From Anopheles merus (Eukaryota; Arthropoda; Insecta; Diptera; Culicidae), in contig NC_054085.1 of assembly GCF_017562075.2 (NCBI RefSeq), positions 4,182,566 through 4,246,565 of the forward strand: DNA of 64,000 nucleotides. The letters are read 5' to 3'. The first letter of the stretch is position 1. Each line of letters begins with the position of its first letter. The notes under the pieces are model-generated. The model was not told the DNA's origin. It made no database searches and saw nothing but the letters and a program-made list of their open reading frames with translations. Positions 1 through 10,591 of this stretch are shown in pieces. The position numbers and the translations under genes are program-made.

Positions 1-1810
1 CCCAAGGTAGCGAATACTTCGGGTCATTCTCCGCTCCACTCCATTGATGACAACCGGAACGTTTATATTGCCCTGCCTTTTGCTCGAGATTGTAACCAAT
101 TCGGTCTTGGACGGCGCTAGCTCCAGGCAATGATTTTCCATCCAATGATTAACCGCGGATACCGCTTCTTCTGCACGCTGCGAAGCCGCTTCAGGAGTAA
201 TTCCTGGAACTAATAACAACAGATCATCGGCAAAGTCTATGATTTCCGCTCCTTCAGGCAACTCTACGTCCAGCACACTATCATACATAACATTCCACAA
301 TGTGGGGCCCAATATGGACCCCTGTGGAACGCCTGCAGACAAATTTCGCGTTACGGGGCCATCATCGGTGTCAAAAACAAGTTGCCGATCAGTCATCCAA
401 TGCTGCAGTAACTTTTGTAGAGAAGCAGGGACTTCTTTGGATCTCAACGCCATTGCAATCGATTTCCAGCTCGCCGTATTAAATGCATTCCGCACATCCA
501 AGGAAACCACCATCAAACAGCGCATGTCACGTCCGTTTGTTCTATTAAAAGATTTCGCGGTTCTTCCAGCTTGAACTACTCTCAGGATCGCTTGCACCGT
601 CGATTTCCCCCGACGGAAGCCGTACTGGTTTGGGGAAAGATGGGAAGTCTCACCGTTCTCAAGAAACTCATTGAGACGGTTCAGAATAAGGCGCTCTAGC
701 ACCTTTCCAAGCCCATTCAACATTCCAAGAGGCCTGAAGGATGAAGATTCTCCCGGTGGCTTCCCGGGTTTCTGCAGTAGCACCAAACGCTGAATTTCCC
801 AATGAGCCGGGAATTCGCCGCGATCGAAACAGCCTTGATAGATAAAACGAAACACTGCTGTATGTTTCTTGATGGCAGTCTTGAGAGCGATATTAGGAAT
901 GCCGTCCAGCCCAGGTGCCTTTCTCGAGCACATATCGTCAGCTATACGTTCCAGCTCTAAATCCGTCACAGGTCGGATGCGATAAGGTTCGGATGAGGTT
1001 TCTGTAGGCATGGGCCAATCGAATGAATCGTGGTCAGGAAACAGGTCGGTGACTATGCGCTCCAACACTTCGCGATCCAATTCGGGAGGAGTGCGGCTAC
1101 CGCGCAAGTGGGAGGTGACAACATGATAACCCGAACCATACACGTTCGCATTAACCTCGTCTATTAGCTGTTGAAATAGCTGCGCCTTGGTGGTAGTTAT
1201 GGCACGTTTCAGCTCACTGCGCCTCTCTTGATGAATTTCCAACGCCGTTGCTCTCTCATCAGGGTCCACACGTGAATGAGCATTGTCGCTAGCCTCTTTG
1301 CAGAGCTCACGTAATTGTGCTATCTCTGGCGTCCACCGATATACCTGAGGTTTTGTTTGATAGTAGGGTGTCGATGAACTGACACGTTCCATTGCTACAT
1401 CACACGCCCTAGAGAGAGCCACCTGAAGTGTCTCGGGAGTCCTTGCAATCTCCGCGAAGTGGACTGCTTCGAGAGCGAAACAAAAAGATTCCGGTAGAAA
1501 CGACGCTGCTGTGGTTGAAGTTGGTGTTGATGACGATGAAGTTGTATACCATTACCTAAAACAGATGAACTGTCAACAGAAAATCGGACATAACGATGAT
1601 CGCTATACGAATAACTTTTAAGCACTTCCCATGTATTGTAGCGCACAATCGATGGGCTTGCAAAAGTCACGTCTATCACGCCTATTCCTGCGATTCCTCG
1701 TCCGGTGAAAGTTGAGGTATTACCACGGTTTAGCAATATTAGCCCGAGCTGTTCGACGGTATTGAGCAGCTCCTCGCCTTTTCGCTTCGTCCTAGCGCTT
1801 CCCCATAGAG
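1..1810 (-). pseudogene. R1-clade non-LTR retrotransposon ORF2 (endonuclease C-terminus plus reverse transcriptase), 5'-truncated
   Basis: Read on the minus strand, one frame is open from 1551 to base 1 and leaves the window, so the 3' end of the element lies outside. It holds RT blocks in order: FRPLGMLNGLGKVLERLI near 690-750, an RFGYQ-like GFRRGKSTVQ block near 600-625, AGVPQGSILGPTLWN near 295-340, and the catalytic FADD at 223-234. Upstream, in a different frame (about 1540-1810), lies the end of the apurinic-type endonuclease domain, with WGSARTKRKGEELL and the SDHR motif (YSDHRYVRF). The two parts are out of frame, so at least one indel lies near 1540. Nothing N-terminal to WGSAR is present, which fits the 5' truncation usual for target-primed insertions. 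The R1 clade call rests on motif style (FADD, the N-W-M-E-N-H-C-L-E-L-A segment after it) and is from memory of the family. Confidence 0.85.
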
Positions 1811-2039
1811 GACACTATCGAAATGGAGTCGTGTGGCTATCTGCTGATAACGATCGGGCCGCCGCAGTCACCTAAATATCTATATATGTGTTGAATAAGA
1901 AAAAAATGTAAACAATTTTGAACAAATGAAAAGTAATTAACTGCTTAATTTCAGTTTTCGGCTGCAAAATTCCCAACTAAATTTAGCGAATGGTTTGCAC
2001 AAGGTATAAAAATAGCACTAGGATTTAAGCTTTTGGTTC

Positions 2040-2800
2040 GTGCTTGTAATTTTTTATATTTGCCAGCCTTTTGGCTGCATTGTCATACGTTTGCCCGCAA
2101 CAGTTTTTAATATTTAAATCTAGTGTTTATAAGATTTGCAAAACTTTTACTTCTAAATACGATGCAACATGTTTATCTATAGGAATAAATGCTATAAATC
2201 TTTCTACAATTTTACCAGAATCCATGACACATCTTAAAATAAATGTTAATTGATCCGTGTGTGCTATATCTGGTGAAGAATCTAATACTAGGCTAAAATA
2301 TTTTGCTGCTTTGATTTTGTTCACTATTCCCGTTTCTATTCGTTTTCCTATTACTTCTATAAATTCGTCGCAAATGTGGTGTGATAGGTAGTTTGCTTTT
2401 CCTTGGCCACTGTTTCCATTTTTTGTAAATGCAACTTCAAAAATTCGTCATATTCGCTCAAGTAGTCTAAGCAAGTCAAAAAATTGCCCTTTCTTTCTGA
2501 ATTGTGCTGCTAATTATGCCCTCTTAATCCTAAACCTAGACGACCTAGTAATTTTGTCGTAGAAACTACCCTCTTTAATACCTCTCTCCAATATGCTTAA
2601 TGATTTTCTTGTTCTTTTAACAAACTAGAATCTATTCTATTGGATTTAGAAGTCCTTTTGTACAATGTACACATAGCAAACATATGATCTTTAGATGGTT
2701 CATGATCAGGTAATGGAACTGACCGATTTTGAACGATAAAATATATCAGCGTAGCTTCGTGGGTAGTGTGCAAGTCTGCAAGAATGAAAGAGAACAATAA
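2040..2800 (-). pseudogene. hAT-superfamily transposase remnant (DUF4371/ZMYM-type)
   Basis: The minus strand carries, in shifting frames, pieces in the order expected for the DUF4371-containing hAT transposases. First comes a lysine-rich stretch with LLKEQENH and YWREVLKRVVS (about 2560-2640). Then come RKGNFLTCLDYLSEYDEFL (about 2430-2500), AAKYFSLVLDSSPDIAHTDQ (2240-2310) and CCGQTYDNAAK (about 2065-2100). The last matches the family motif C-R-G-Q-x-Y-D-N-A. Several stops and indels separate the pieces, and the C-terminal dimerisation region is absent, so this is a dead fragment. No terminal inverted repeats are recognisable. Confidence 0.7.
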
Positions 2801-2869
2801 AAGATAGCTGCACGTGCGGGTGTGATAATTGTCTGATCACTCTCACTCGATTCTGATAATTGTCTGATC

Positions 2870-3217
2870 AGCTCTGGAGTGACGCGGTTCTCGACTGAAG
2901 CGGATTCGGAGATAAACGGTTTTCTAAATTTGACAAATCAAATATCAAATCAGTACAATTTTCTTGAACAATCGTCTAATGCAGTATAAATTGCATTTTT
3001 TATAATAAATTTAATACACTTAAAAGCCAAAATATACGAGTGTTCTGCAGGAAACGTACCAAATAATTGATTAAATGTATGAAAAACTAAAATGAATCAA
3101 AAATACCGAATAGTCAGTTGTATTTTGTCCGGAAACCACGAAATTCGACTTACGCTGATATTCAAGTTACGCGGATTCCTCGGGAACGCATACACCGCGT
3201 AACTCGGGAACAGAATG
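2870..3217. repeat. pogo/Tigger-like MITE, diverged copy 1
   Basis: This shares its internal sequence (ATCAGTACAATTTT near 2952) and its GTTACGCG-type ends with the copy at 6670-6988. The right end reads CGCGTAACTCGGGAACAGAATG followed by TA (3218-3219). The left end (GACGCGGTTCTCGACTGAAG) is worn. TA flanks and CAGT/TTACGCG termini suit the Tc1/mariner pogo group. It has no coding capacity. Confidence 0.45.
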
Positions 3218-3362
3218 TACAAGCGAATTCGCTTTTGTAGTTGTGTTCAAGGTCAGAGCTCCCCCGAGTGGTGATAATATACGGTTAGAGAACAATAAAC
3301 AACTGTCCTTATAACGATAGCCTGTTTGTGTAGCCATCACGACCTACCACGCACACTATATG

Positions 3363-3915
3363 TCAATATGAGCGTCTGCTTCCAGTGAATGCAATTACAT
3401 TATCATTAAGAGATGACTTTTCGGTTAGAAAATCCCAGTTAATATTGTTCCCAGTACGTTCTATGGTTGATTTATTAGTATCAATATTAATACTGGGTGC
3501 CGATGGACAGTCAAGGGTTAAAATAAGGCTGTATGATAACAATCTTCCGCTGTCAATATTCATCCATTCAGCCAAATCAGTTGAGAAATTGTTTTGTTGA
3601 TCGAACAAGGAGGTATCCACAAACACCAAGTCTAATGTATAGCCGAATGAGTTTGTCTTAGTGTTTTCCTGCGTAAGGCATGAAAAGGTAATATCGTCTA
3701 GTAGAGGTTCGAACGTGGGAGAAATACGTGATCGTTGAACATCCAGCACGGGGGCAGTGTTTTCTAGTATGGACCAGCTCAAGGTTGACTGATTAAAATC
3801 CCCCATTAGTATGATGCTATCGTCTTTTAATTTATCTCTGATGAAGCTCAAGGATGCACAACATGCATTAATTATGTCCGCGTCCGCGCAGCGAATATAT
3901 TTTAGTTTAGATGGC
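3363..3915 (-). pseudogene. CR1/Jockey-group LINE endonuclease fragment
   Basis: An open minus frame of 162 codons (3851-3363) continues the reading of a few upstream codons to about 3915. It contains ILMGDFNQSTLSW, the D-F-N motif of LINE apurinic-type endonucleases, and TLDLVFVDTS, the expected T-x-D-L-V/I-F block about 60 residues later. It ends before any reverse-transcriptase motif. It is an orphan internal piece, related in style to the element at 42406-46920 but not the same copy. Confidence 0.65.
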
Positions 3916-4211
3916 TTATAATGTCGTTACGTGCAGCTTGAAAGGATCTACATCCAACCTAAAGCGTCATATGAAAGCAAAACATCCATCAATATCACTT
4001 CAAAGGGAATAACTCGCATTAACTACATCGTCATCAACCCAAAATAGCGAACTAGGTCCATCGTGAAGTTCGCGCCCTCCTAATTTAATTTCAATTTTTT
4101 TCAAACAACCCATGAATAGTGAAACGAAACATAAATTAGATCTGATGCTTTTAAAATTGATTTGCAAAGATTGTCTCCCATTGTCAATTGTAGAGTGCGA
4201 AGCATTCAAAA

Positions 4212-5010
4212 CATTTGTTGGATGTTTGAATCAAAATTAGGATTTACCTACTCGGAAGAATCTATCAAATGCTCTATTACCCAGTATTTACATCGACATA
4301 TAGGTTAAAATGCAAGGAGAAGTGAGAAATGCAACCTCTATAGCATTGTCTACTGACCGTTGGACAAACGTAAATAATACAAGTTTTTTAGGATTAACAG
4401 CGCATTTTATAGATAACGATTACAAACTACGTTCGTACCTTTTAGGATGTTCCGAGATATCACTATCACATAGTGGCCAAAATATAGCGGCTTGGATCAA
4501 GAAAGTGATAATAAACTATGAAATTCAGGACAAAATAGTTGGTATTGTTACCGATAATCCGGCCAACATGAAAAGCGCGGCTAGAGAATTAGAATTTAAT
4601 CACGTTGCATGTTTTGCTCATAGTTTACACTTAATTGTTGAAGATGCCATTAAAAAATCGATCATATCTACCATTTATGAAGTTAAAACGATAGTTATGT
4701 ATTTTAAAAAGAGTTTAAAAGCCATCAATGAATTAGTTGATACCCAGTCAAAATTTAATTTGCCAAATTTAAAATTAAAGCAGGATGTTCCAACGTGATT
4801 GAATTCAACGTATGATTTAAACAGTTTCTAAAAGAAGAAAACAGCTATTGTTGCTTGTACAGACAAATTAAACACCTTCGATCCTATTAAATAGACTGGT
4901 AAATTTTAGAACATTTATTAAACGCTTTAAAAACATTCGATGAAACTAGTAACATGGTTTCAGCAGAATAAAATATTACTGTTTCTTACGTAGGCCTTCT
5001 CAGTAAGATG
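4212..5010 (+). pseudogene. hAT-superfamily transposase remnant (ZBED/Ac-like)
   Basis: The intact stretch 4310-4798 encodes ALSTDRWTNVNNTSFLGLTA, with the first catalytic Asp block (T-D-x-W). It then has GIVTDNPANMKSA (second Asp block) and CFAHSLHLIVEDAIKK, the C-x-x-H motif of hAT enzymes. It ends LKLKQDVPT, where the family continues into a conserved R-W-N-S-T motif. Here a stop (TGA at about 4797) replaces the Arg codon, and the expected sequence continues in broken form (AEKYVTIS-like remains near 4965-5000). The C-terminal dimerisation region is missing. It is on the opposite strand to, and of a different lineage from, the hAT relic at 2040-2800. Confidence 0.75.
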
Positions 5011-5216
5011 ATACAGGGGTTTCCATTCCAATTAACAACTGTCCACAGTCAACTCGCAATCCTCGATTTGAAAAACACGATTGTCTACCACTTACAAACA
5101 AGTCAAGCCGTTTTTGGTACACTGTCCATTTCAATTTCACAATTGTCGTCTTCGAAAACACACGTCAGATGCGGCACGGGTTGTTTTGGTTTTGGCTGGA
5201 ACGTGTAGCAGTATAG

Positions 5217-5315
5217 TGCTATGGGGGTAAATCAATTAGTCACTGAAAGCCAAAGCCCACAAGTGGTACAGGCAGGCCTTGACCGGCAACGGTTGTTGAG
5301 CCAAAGAAGAAGAAG
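5217..5315 (+). repeat. SINE200-like SINE, 5'-truncated 3' half
   Basis: From TGCTATGGGGG to GAGCCAAAGAAGAAGAAG this matches the 3' half of the full copies at 35589 and 47488, including ATCAATTAGTCACTGAAAGC. The A and B boxes are missing. No target duplication is evident. Confidence 0.75.
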
Positions 5316-5564
5316 TTAGGTTGATCACGACACATCTACTTAGACAAAGAACAAAAAGTTTATTATTAGCTTCGACAGAATCTACATACATGAATCTTTT
5401 CATATCATGAGATTTTTTAAGTGCGGCCAATTTGATCATAAAAATACAACGTGTGATAATGAAGAAACATGTTACCAATATAGCGGTTATCACAAAACAT
5501 ACTCATCTGTCCTCATTGTAAGTCCTCAGCTGAAAGCTGCATTAACTACTTATTAACTAACTTA

Positions 5565-5874
5565 GGCCCGTGTCTGTGCTCCATCGCATGCGATTTTATC
5601 GCACGTGCTGTCAAACGCTTTTTCGTATAATATTGCGATTATTTGGATGATTTTAATAATATAACGATTATGAAAAATTAAGTTGAGATTGTTCCTACAA
5701 AACACCACACATTTAGTTTGACAGATAAAATCGGATGCGGCGTCCGACGAAATCAAAATTTTTTGATTCCGTCGTACGACGAAATCGCACGTCCGACGTT
5801 ATCTGTCAAATCCCATATGAAATTTTGACAGGCCTTCCGATAAAATCGCATCCGATGGAACACAGACACGGGCC
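5565..5874. mobile_element. MITE with long terminal inverted repeats and TTA target duplication (PIF/Harbinger-like)
   Basis: The 310-bp element starts GGCCCGTGTCTGTGCTCCAT and ends with its inverted copy. The inverted repeats run about 37 bp with two visible mismatches (GCTCC/GTTCC, CGCATG/CGGATG). TTA flanks both sides (5562-5564 and 5875-5877). A 3-bp TWA duplication and GGCC-type ends are characteristic of the PIF/Harbinger superfamily. Inside are repeated CGTCG/CGACG and TCTGTCAAA blocks in both orientations, so the whole element can fold. It is non-coding. An older inverted relic lies at 11440-11575, and an autonomous-type Harbinger element with the same TTA target preference lies at 57204-61674, though with different ends. 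Confidence 0.85.
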
Positions 5875-5989
5875 TTATCTACTTAACACTATTAGATAAG
5901 GAGCAGGAAAAAGAAAAGGAGAAATTCAGAAATAATAAAGAAAGGAGGAGAAAAAATATAAAAAAGTGAAAAATAATAAAAAAAAATAC

Positions 5990-6390
5990 CCTTAAAAGGG
6001 AGGAGTCTGATGTTGCGTATATTTCTTTAAGGCGTTCTGTTATAACATGTCCAATTTCATCTATTGGATGTGTACTGGTTTTTTCATATAACTTGTCTAA
6101 CCTGGTCCAGTAGAGGGTATTCGCAATTAGTCGCAAAAATCTGGTTCAACCCTATTTGAACCCTGCGGATGTTAGTTGGGGCGCTACTTTTTACCAAGAT
6201 ACTGTAAGTTGACATGGGAAGAACTATTTGTTTATAGATCACGATCTTGTTCTTGTAGCAAAGGCGAGAGCCCCGATTCACTAGGGGATACAATTTTTTA
6301 AGCAGGACATTGATCCTAGTTGCCAGCTCTCGAGTATGGTGATGATAAAGCAGCTTGTTATCCATGATTAGACCCAGATACAAAATATAT
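5990..6390 (-). pseudogene. Jockey-clade LINE ORF2, C-terminal fragment
   Basis: Minus-strand frames give YLGLIMDNKLLYHHHTREL (the post-catalytic YLG block) and LLKKLYPLVNRGSRLCYKNK. IYKQIVLPMSTYSILV and IRRVQIGLNQI follow. After a frame change come MRLIANTLYWTRLDKLY and an ITERLKEIYATS tail. This is the region behind the polymerase core of Jockey-type reverse transcriptases. The catalytic part is missing, so it is 5'-truncated, and it carries at least one frameshift near 6120. Confidence 0.75.
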
Positions 6391-6399
6391 TTATTTCCT

Positions 6400-6669
6400 G
6401 CGGCAGCAGAGCCTACTAGGGGTCAGACACATTTGTTATTATTTCTAGTACATCATGGCAATTATTAAAAAATAAAAAGCGGTATGACCAGGAACTGGAT
6501 ATGAAGATATTTAATAAAAAAACATGCCACATTTCCGGAATTTGAAGCTGTCTGTAATTTGAAGCACAATGGTACATACGATGCAGCTGTTCCACCGGAA
6601 AGGGAGCTCCAATGCAAATTGATAATAATAGTAGCAATAATAATAATAATAAATACCGACTAAATGTTA
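6400..6669. other. No recognisable feature
   Basis: This is AT-rich sequence between the Jockey fragment and the pogo-like MITE, with a short AAT run near 6640-6650. I see no gene or repeat boundary. Confidence 0.5.
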
Positions 6670-6988
6670 CAGTCTTTCCCCGGGTTACGCGACACTCGAG
6701 TTACGCGAATTTTTATGTTTGACAGTTCATACCTAATCAGTACAATTTTGTCCAACTATTGTCAAATGAAAAATAACTTGACATTTTTTCAAAAGTTTTA
6801 AGTCCCAAAAAATACATAATCAACTGAATTTTCTTCACGAGCTTCATTAAATAAGTAAAACATTACATAAATTAACTAAATTCAATCAAAAATCGTTATT
6901 AATCAAGTATATTTTGGCTGTAAAACGTGATATTCGACATACGCGAATGTATCCGGAACGCATTATTCGCGTAACTGTGGGAAAGACG
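6670..6988. mobile_element. pogo/Tigger-like MITE, copy 2
   Basis: The ends read CAGTCTTTCCCCGGGTTACG on the left and, inverted, CGTCTTTCCCACAGTTACG on the right. Each is flanked by TA (6668-6669 and 6989-6990). TA target duplication with CAGT...TTACGCG ends points to the Tc1/mariner pogo group. Both ends repeat the TTACGCGA word at sub-terminal positions, a likely transposase-binding module (inference). The interior is AT-rich and non-coding. Related to 2870-3217. Confidence 0.65.
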
Positions 6989-6990
6989 TA

Positions 6991-7698
6991 TAAAAAAAGT
7001 ATAAAAATCTTATTCGCTCCCCAAATTGTCATTACCGTAATGTGTTCATTAGATCGGTATTGCGTATTTCTGAAATTAGTTCTTAATAATAATCGATTTC
7101 TAATGGTTGGCATGTTTACATTTAGATTTAGATTAATTTTTCCAATATTTCCGGACAGTCTATATTTCCACAAAGTAGGTCAGCAATTACATCATTCGTT
7201 TGTCTATCTTTTGGATTTTTTGTGCTACTCCTCCTGACATGTTTTGTGACTTTTTTGGTTTTCCGATGCTTTTTTTTGGTATTATAGTTTTTAGTCTTTC
7301 TGTGCAATCTGAGTATTGTGTGGTATAATTTTCATTCAGCCGCTTGATTTTCTGATCGAATAACTGAAATAATATTACTACAGGTGAGATTGAGCTCAAT
7401 TATGTTTTCTAAGCATTAGAAAGAAATCCCAAATTCATTTTTGAGGTTCCAAAAGAAGCTTAAATGAAGACAAAGGGACAAGTGGCTACATTACTGCGTT
7501 AGCTGGGTCGGGGGATCGATGCAACCCACCAAACAGTAAAATAATACCTGAGAAACATGAATAAAAAGATTAGATTAGAGATTAGAACAGACAGAATTAG
7601 AAATCGCATCCACTGGCTTCGCAGTGGCAAACAATTACGCGAAAACTCAATGCAATCATTCCAGGTGAATTTAGACAGAATTTCGATATGACACCCTA
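6991..7698. other. No recognisable gene
   Basis: AT-rich intergenic-type sequence. Short open frames here (for example 7187-7399 minus, with a lysine-rich product) match no family I know and lack supporting context. Confidence 0.4.
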
Positions 7699-7850
7699 GT
7701 CTGCGAACTGGTCCAACATCCGTCACCTAAGTCCCATCGAATTTTTTTACGCCAACGTGATTCAAAAACTCTGCTCTAACAATTTTGTAACGAAAACTTA
7801 GGAGGAATTGATAAAAATCGAAGGTAAAACTTGTGTCATGCATGTCTTTG
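7699..7850 (+). pseudogene. Tc1/mariner transposase C-terminal scrap
   Basis: One plus frame reads HLSPIEFFYANVIQKLCSNN, then FVTKT, a stop, and EELIKIEG. This matches the layout of the last catalytic block of Tc1/mariner transposases (S-P-D-L-x-P-I-E-x-x-W, a charged helix, then K-x-E-L). The preceding Asp residues and the N-terminus are not found. The match is short and could be fortuitous. Confidence 0.4.
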
Positions 7851-8154
7851 TCCACCATGGTGAAAATTTCTGATAATTGACGAAAGGCAATTCGCAAAGT
7901 CTTGAATTTATTTGTGGAAGTAAGCTTAAATAATTACCTTTCAACTACTTTTTTTCTGCAGCCAGCCAAAAATGGCATATTTTTTCATGCAAAAGTTACG
8001 GGGATATTGACCTCGAGTTCGAACATACTGAACGGTCCGTCATTCCATAGTACTTCAATTAAAGTTGAAAATGTACGATGGTATAATATGGTGTACTAAA
8101 AGATCTTCAGTAATTTGTGTACGAATCGTTTCATCCCATCTTTCAAAATCAGTC
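7851..8154. other. No recognisable feature
   Basis: Unassigned sequence between the transposase scrap and a hAT-type terminus. No gene seen. Confidence 0.4.
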
Positions 8155-8238
8155 AAATACTTTGGCGGGCCGGATTGAATGTTGCGGCGGGCCGCATATG
8201 GCCCGCGGGCCGGACTTTGCCGGCCGCTGCTCTAAGGT
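8155..8238 (-). repeat. hAT-type terminal sequence (GGCCCGCGGGCC-rich end)
   Basis: Read on the minus strand it starts TAGAGCAGCGGCCGGCAAAG and continues with the palindrome GGCCCGCGGGCC and a GCGGCCCGCC block. This pattern is shared with the end at 11114. It looks like one terminus of a non-autonomous hAT element. The partner end was not found. Confidence 0.4.
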
Positions 8239-8488
8239 CTCTTTTAATCATAGGTGTACCATCAATAATTGGACTTCAAATTATGATTTTAAAACAATTA
8301 GGCCAAAATATGAAGTATTGATACTTTCTCTTTAAAAACGAAATCGATGCTCAGCAATATTATCGATCTAATAGCATCAAAATTTTAGCATCAAAAGATC
8401 TCTACATATTGGCAACGGGCTGAGACAAATTCGAGTGTAACATCAATTTACAGGGCTTCGAATTATATAAGGAAATAGTTCAATCACT

Positions 8489-8689
8489 TAGGGTAGCGAT
8501 AGGCAAAGTACGACTTGCGAGCCGCATGCGGCTCTTTGATATCAAAATGGCGGTTCTTACCCGTTCAAATATTTCATAGAACTTTCACACAATTTTGCTC
8601 TGGGTTTAACAATTTGGCTTTTCATGTGAAACTCTACGAACATTTTTAAATAATTTGGCTCTTTCGTACGCAAAGTTTGCGGACCGCTG
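8489..8689. repeat. Candidate non-autonomous hAT element
   Basis: The left end is TAGGGTAGCGATAGGCAAAG. The right end inverted is CAGCGGTCCGCAAACTTTGC, a typical hAT-style CAG-GGT terminus, and the two share GCAAA-GTACG words. Sub-terminal GAGCC/GGCTC words occur at both ends. The 8-bp flanks do not match convincingly, so the boundaries are tentative. Confidence 0.4.
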
Positions 8690-9325
8690 ACTGAGGAAAA
8701 TGTTGCAAATCGGTAGGAGAATATTGTCCACTGACAACCACCAGGAAGGAAAAAATTAACAGTACACACACATGGCCATTCAGTTTGAGTTTAAAATCGC
8801 AAGTTTTTATTACAAATTAATATTATTTGCCGTGGATGGGTGCCTGGATTGCTTTTGTTCCTCGCTCGTTGTTTTATTGCACCGAGTTGTGCGTATGCAG
8901 ATCGTGTTATGGTCACTCCGTATGCCGATGCGTTAAAAGAATTTTCTTTATTTAGCATAGCAAAACTGATCCCTGAATATGGTTATTCTGTAGCATCCCA
9001 TTACAAAGTTTGTTCAGCTGAAGTTTTTATAGACATCTGAACTTCATTATGGAGCACATGTTCGCACAGCAAAAAACGGCATGCCATGGTATGTTTGTTT
9101 TGCGAATTTATGATTTATTATTTCTTAATGTGTTTTTACCATAAATTCGTAACTGACCGTTAAGTTTGAAATTATGATCGTTGAAGCAATCGCTCGTAAA
9201 GAGAAGCATAATTAATAGAAAATTTATAAAATTAAGGTGTCGCATATGCAACAAACTATCTATAGTCTTTTTAACTTACTTAACTAACACATCTATACTA
9301 AATAAACTAAATAAAGCTCACCGGA
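8690..9325. other. 3' flank of the DUF4806-like gene; nothing else recognised
   Basis: The open frame 8840-9040 (plus) has a hydrophobic start but matches nothing I know and has no supporting signals. The rest is AT-rich. Confidence 0.4.
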
Positions 9326-10591
9326 TTACTTTACATAACGCAATACACGTGTAAAAAAATCACTTACGTCTGATGCTGTAACGGAGGATTTTGATGTGGA
9401 TGCAGCTCTCCGGAACAGCTCACACACGTTAGGAAAAGTGGACAACGCAATTTTATTATTCCGTGCAGACCACCGGCAACTCTTAGCAAAAGTCGCATCG
9501 AACACCAGGTCCTTTACTTTCTTGAGCCGTTTGTTCATGAACGGACTCACCAGATGGTTGTGTAGCCAACCCACGCAGTCTTCCATGTACCGCTTGTCGT
9601 CCAACTTCTGCTCCATGGCGTTGAGCTCCTCCTCCGACTGTATGGGCTGCACCATGAAGCCCTCCGGGATGGGAGGAACACTTCCGTCCAAATTAGGACA
9701 TGCCGCTTTCTGAACCCGATTTAGCTCAGCCTCCGTAATCAACGCTGTCCTCCGGACGACGGAAACTCCTTTATGTAGGGACTCTATTTGCACGGCTAGC
9801 TCGTCGAAGCGACGATTCATAGTGGCTGATAGCTCGGCTATCAGCTGCAGCACATCGGTAGGAGCTGGAACGACATTGGGATCTACGACCCCTGCGGTGA
9901 CGAGACGTGCCGGGTCGGTGGTAGGAACGGGGGCAGGAAGAATCAGATCGGCAGTAGGGATGGCAGTGACGACGGTACCTACAGCAAGAGGTCGTTCCAA
10001 CGGCTGAATCGACGATTGTGTTAGTGATTCAAAATGCGGTGATGGCGGTGGGGATGGTGACTGCACCCAGATGGGACGGAGGCTGGTTGGCTCGACGGGG
10101 GTGGAGCGGTCAGAAGCAATCGAAGCGGGGACGGGGCAAGGATTGGTGATGGGGTCCGCGTTGGTGTCTTCTGTGCGAGCTCCCATAACTTTTTGGACAA
10201 TGTCTTCTAGCGGCGAGTACAACGCGCTATCCAAATCGGCTAGAAAATCGCGTGAGGAAGTGTCAATAGGCAAGCCGGTAGAACTGTTTGACTGGTGTGC
10301 TGCTCGGTTCTGGGACTGTTGTACTGGTCTCTCCACTTCTACCTTTAGTTTTTTGGTGGGCCCCGGTTGCTCGTTGGCCACCGATCGCTTTTGAATTGCC
10401 GCTTTAATAGTGACGCATTCGGCCTTAGGTAAAAGCAACACTTTTGCCCCCTTGCCATTATTCCCACACTGGACCGTTCGTACGGTGGTAGCGGTTGGTA
10501 CAGTACGGTTAGCGATGCTGGTGCTCCGTCTTGCGGTGATGATGGTAGAGGCAGCGGTGTTGGTCTCACTGATGTGCATTTCTGAATTCAT
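9326..10591 (-). CDS. Hypothetical protein with DUF4806-like C-terminal domain
   Basis: A single 421-codon open frame runs from ATG (10589-10591) to TAA (9326-9328), far longer than anything around it and more GC-rich than its flanks. Residues 1-100 are Ser/Thr/Arg-rich with a basic KKLK patch. Residues 130-250 are Pro/Ser/Thr-rich and low in complexity. Residues 250-290 form a predicted helix (LIAELSATMNRRFDELAVQI). Residues 320-410 hold PIQSEEELNAMEQKLDDKRY followed by a helical segment (MNKRLKKVKDLVFDATFA). This resembles DUF4806 domains of insect proteins, whose function is unknown and which are often multi-copy and associated with mobile DNA. A strong splice donor (GAC|GTAAGT) lies in the last codons near 9366, so an alternative 3' exon is possible. 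No introns are needed for the frame shown. Confidence 0.6.
   Translation of the reverse strand: MNSEMHISETNTAASTIITARRSTSIANRTVPTATTVRTVQCGNNGKGAKVLLLPKAECVTIKAAIQKRSVANEQPGPTKKLKVEVERPVQQSQNRAAHQSNSSTGLPIDTSSRDFLADLDSALYSPLEDIVQKVMGARTEDTNADPITNPCPVPASIASDRSTPVEPTSLRPIWVQSPSPPPSPHFESLTQSSIQPLERPLAVGTVVTAIPTADLILPAPVPTTDPARLVTAGVVDPNVVPAPTDVLQLIAELSATMNRRFDELAVQIESLHKGVSVVRRTALITEAELNRVQKAACPNLDGSVPPIPEGFMVQPIQSEEELNAMEQKLDDKRYMEDCVGWLHNHLVSPFMNKRLKKVKDLVFDATFAKSCRWSARNNKIALSTFPNVCELFRRAASTSKSSVTASDVSDFFTRVLRYVK

Noticed and set aside
8840..9040. Small secreted-protein-like ORF
   Set aside because: A hydrophobic start alone; no promoter, no family match, and it lies in AT-rich flank.
9396..10394. 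Plus-strand frames opposite the DUF4806-like gene
   Set aside because: Shadows of the 421-codon minus frame; Ser/Thr/Gly-rich products without motifs.
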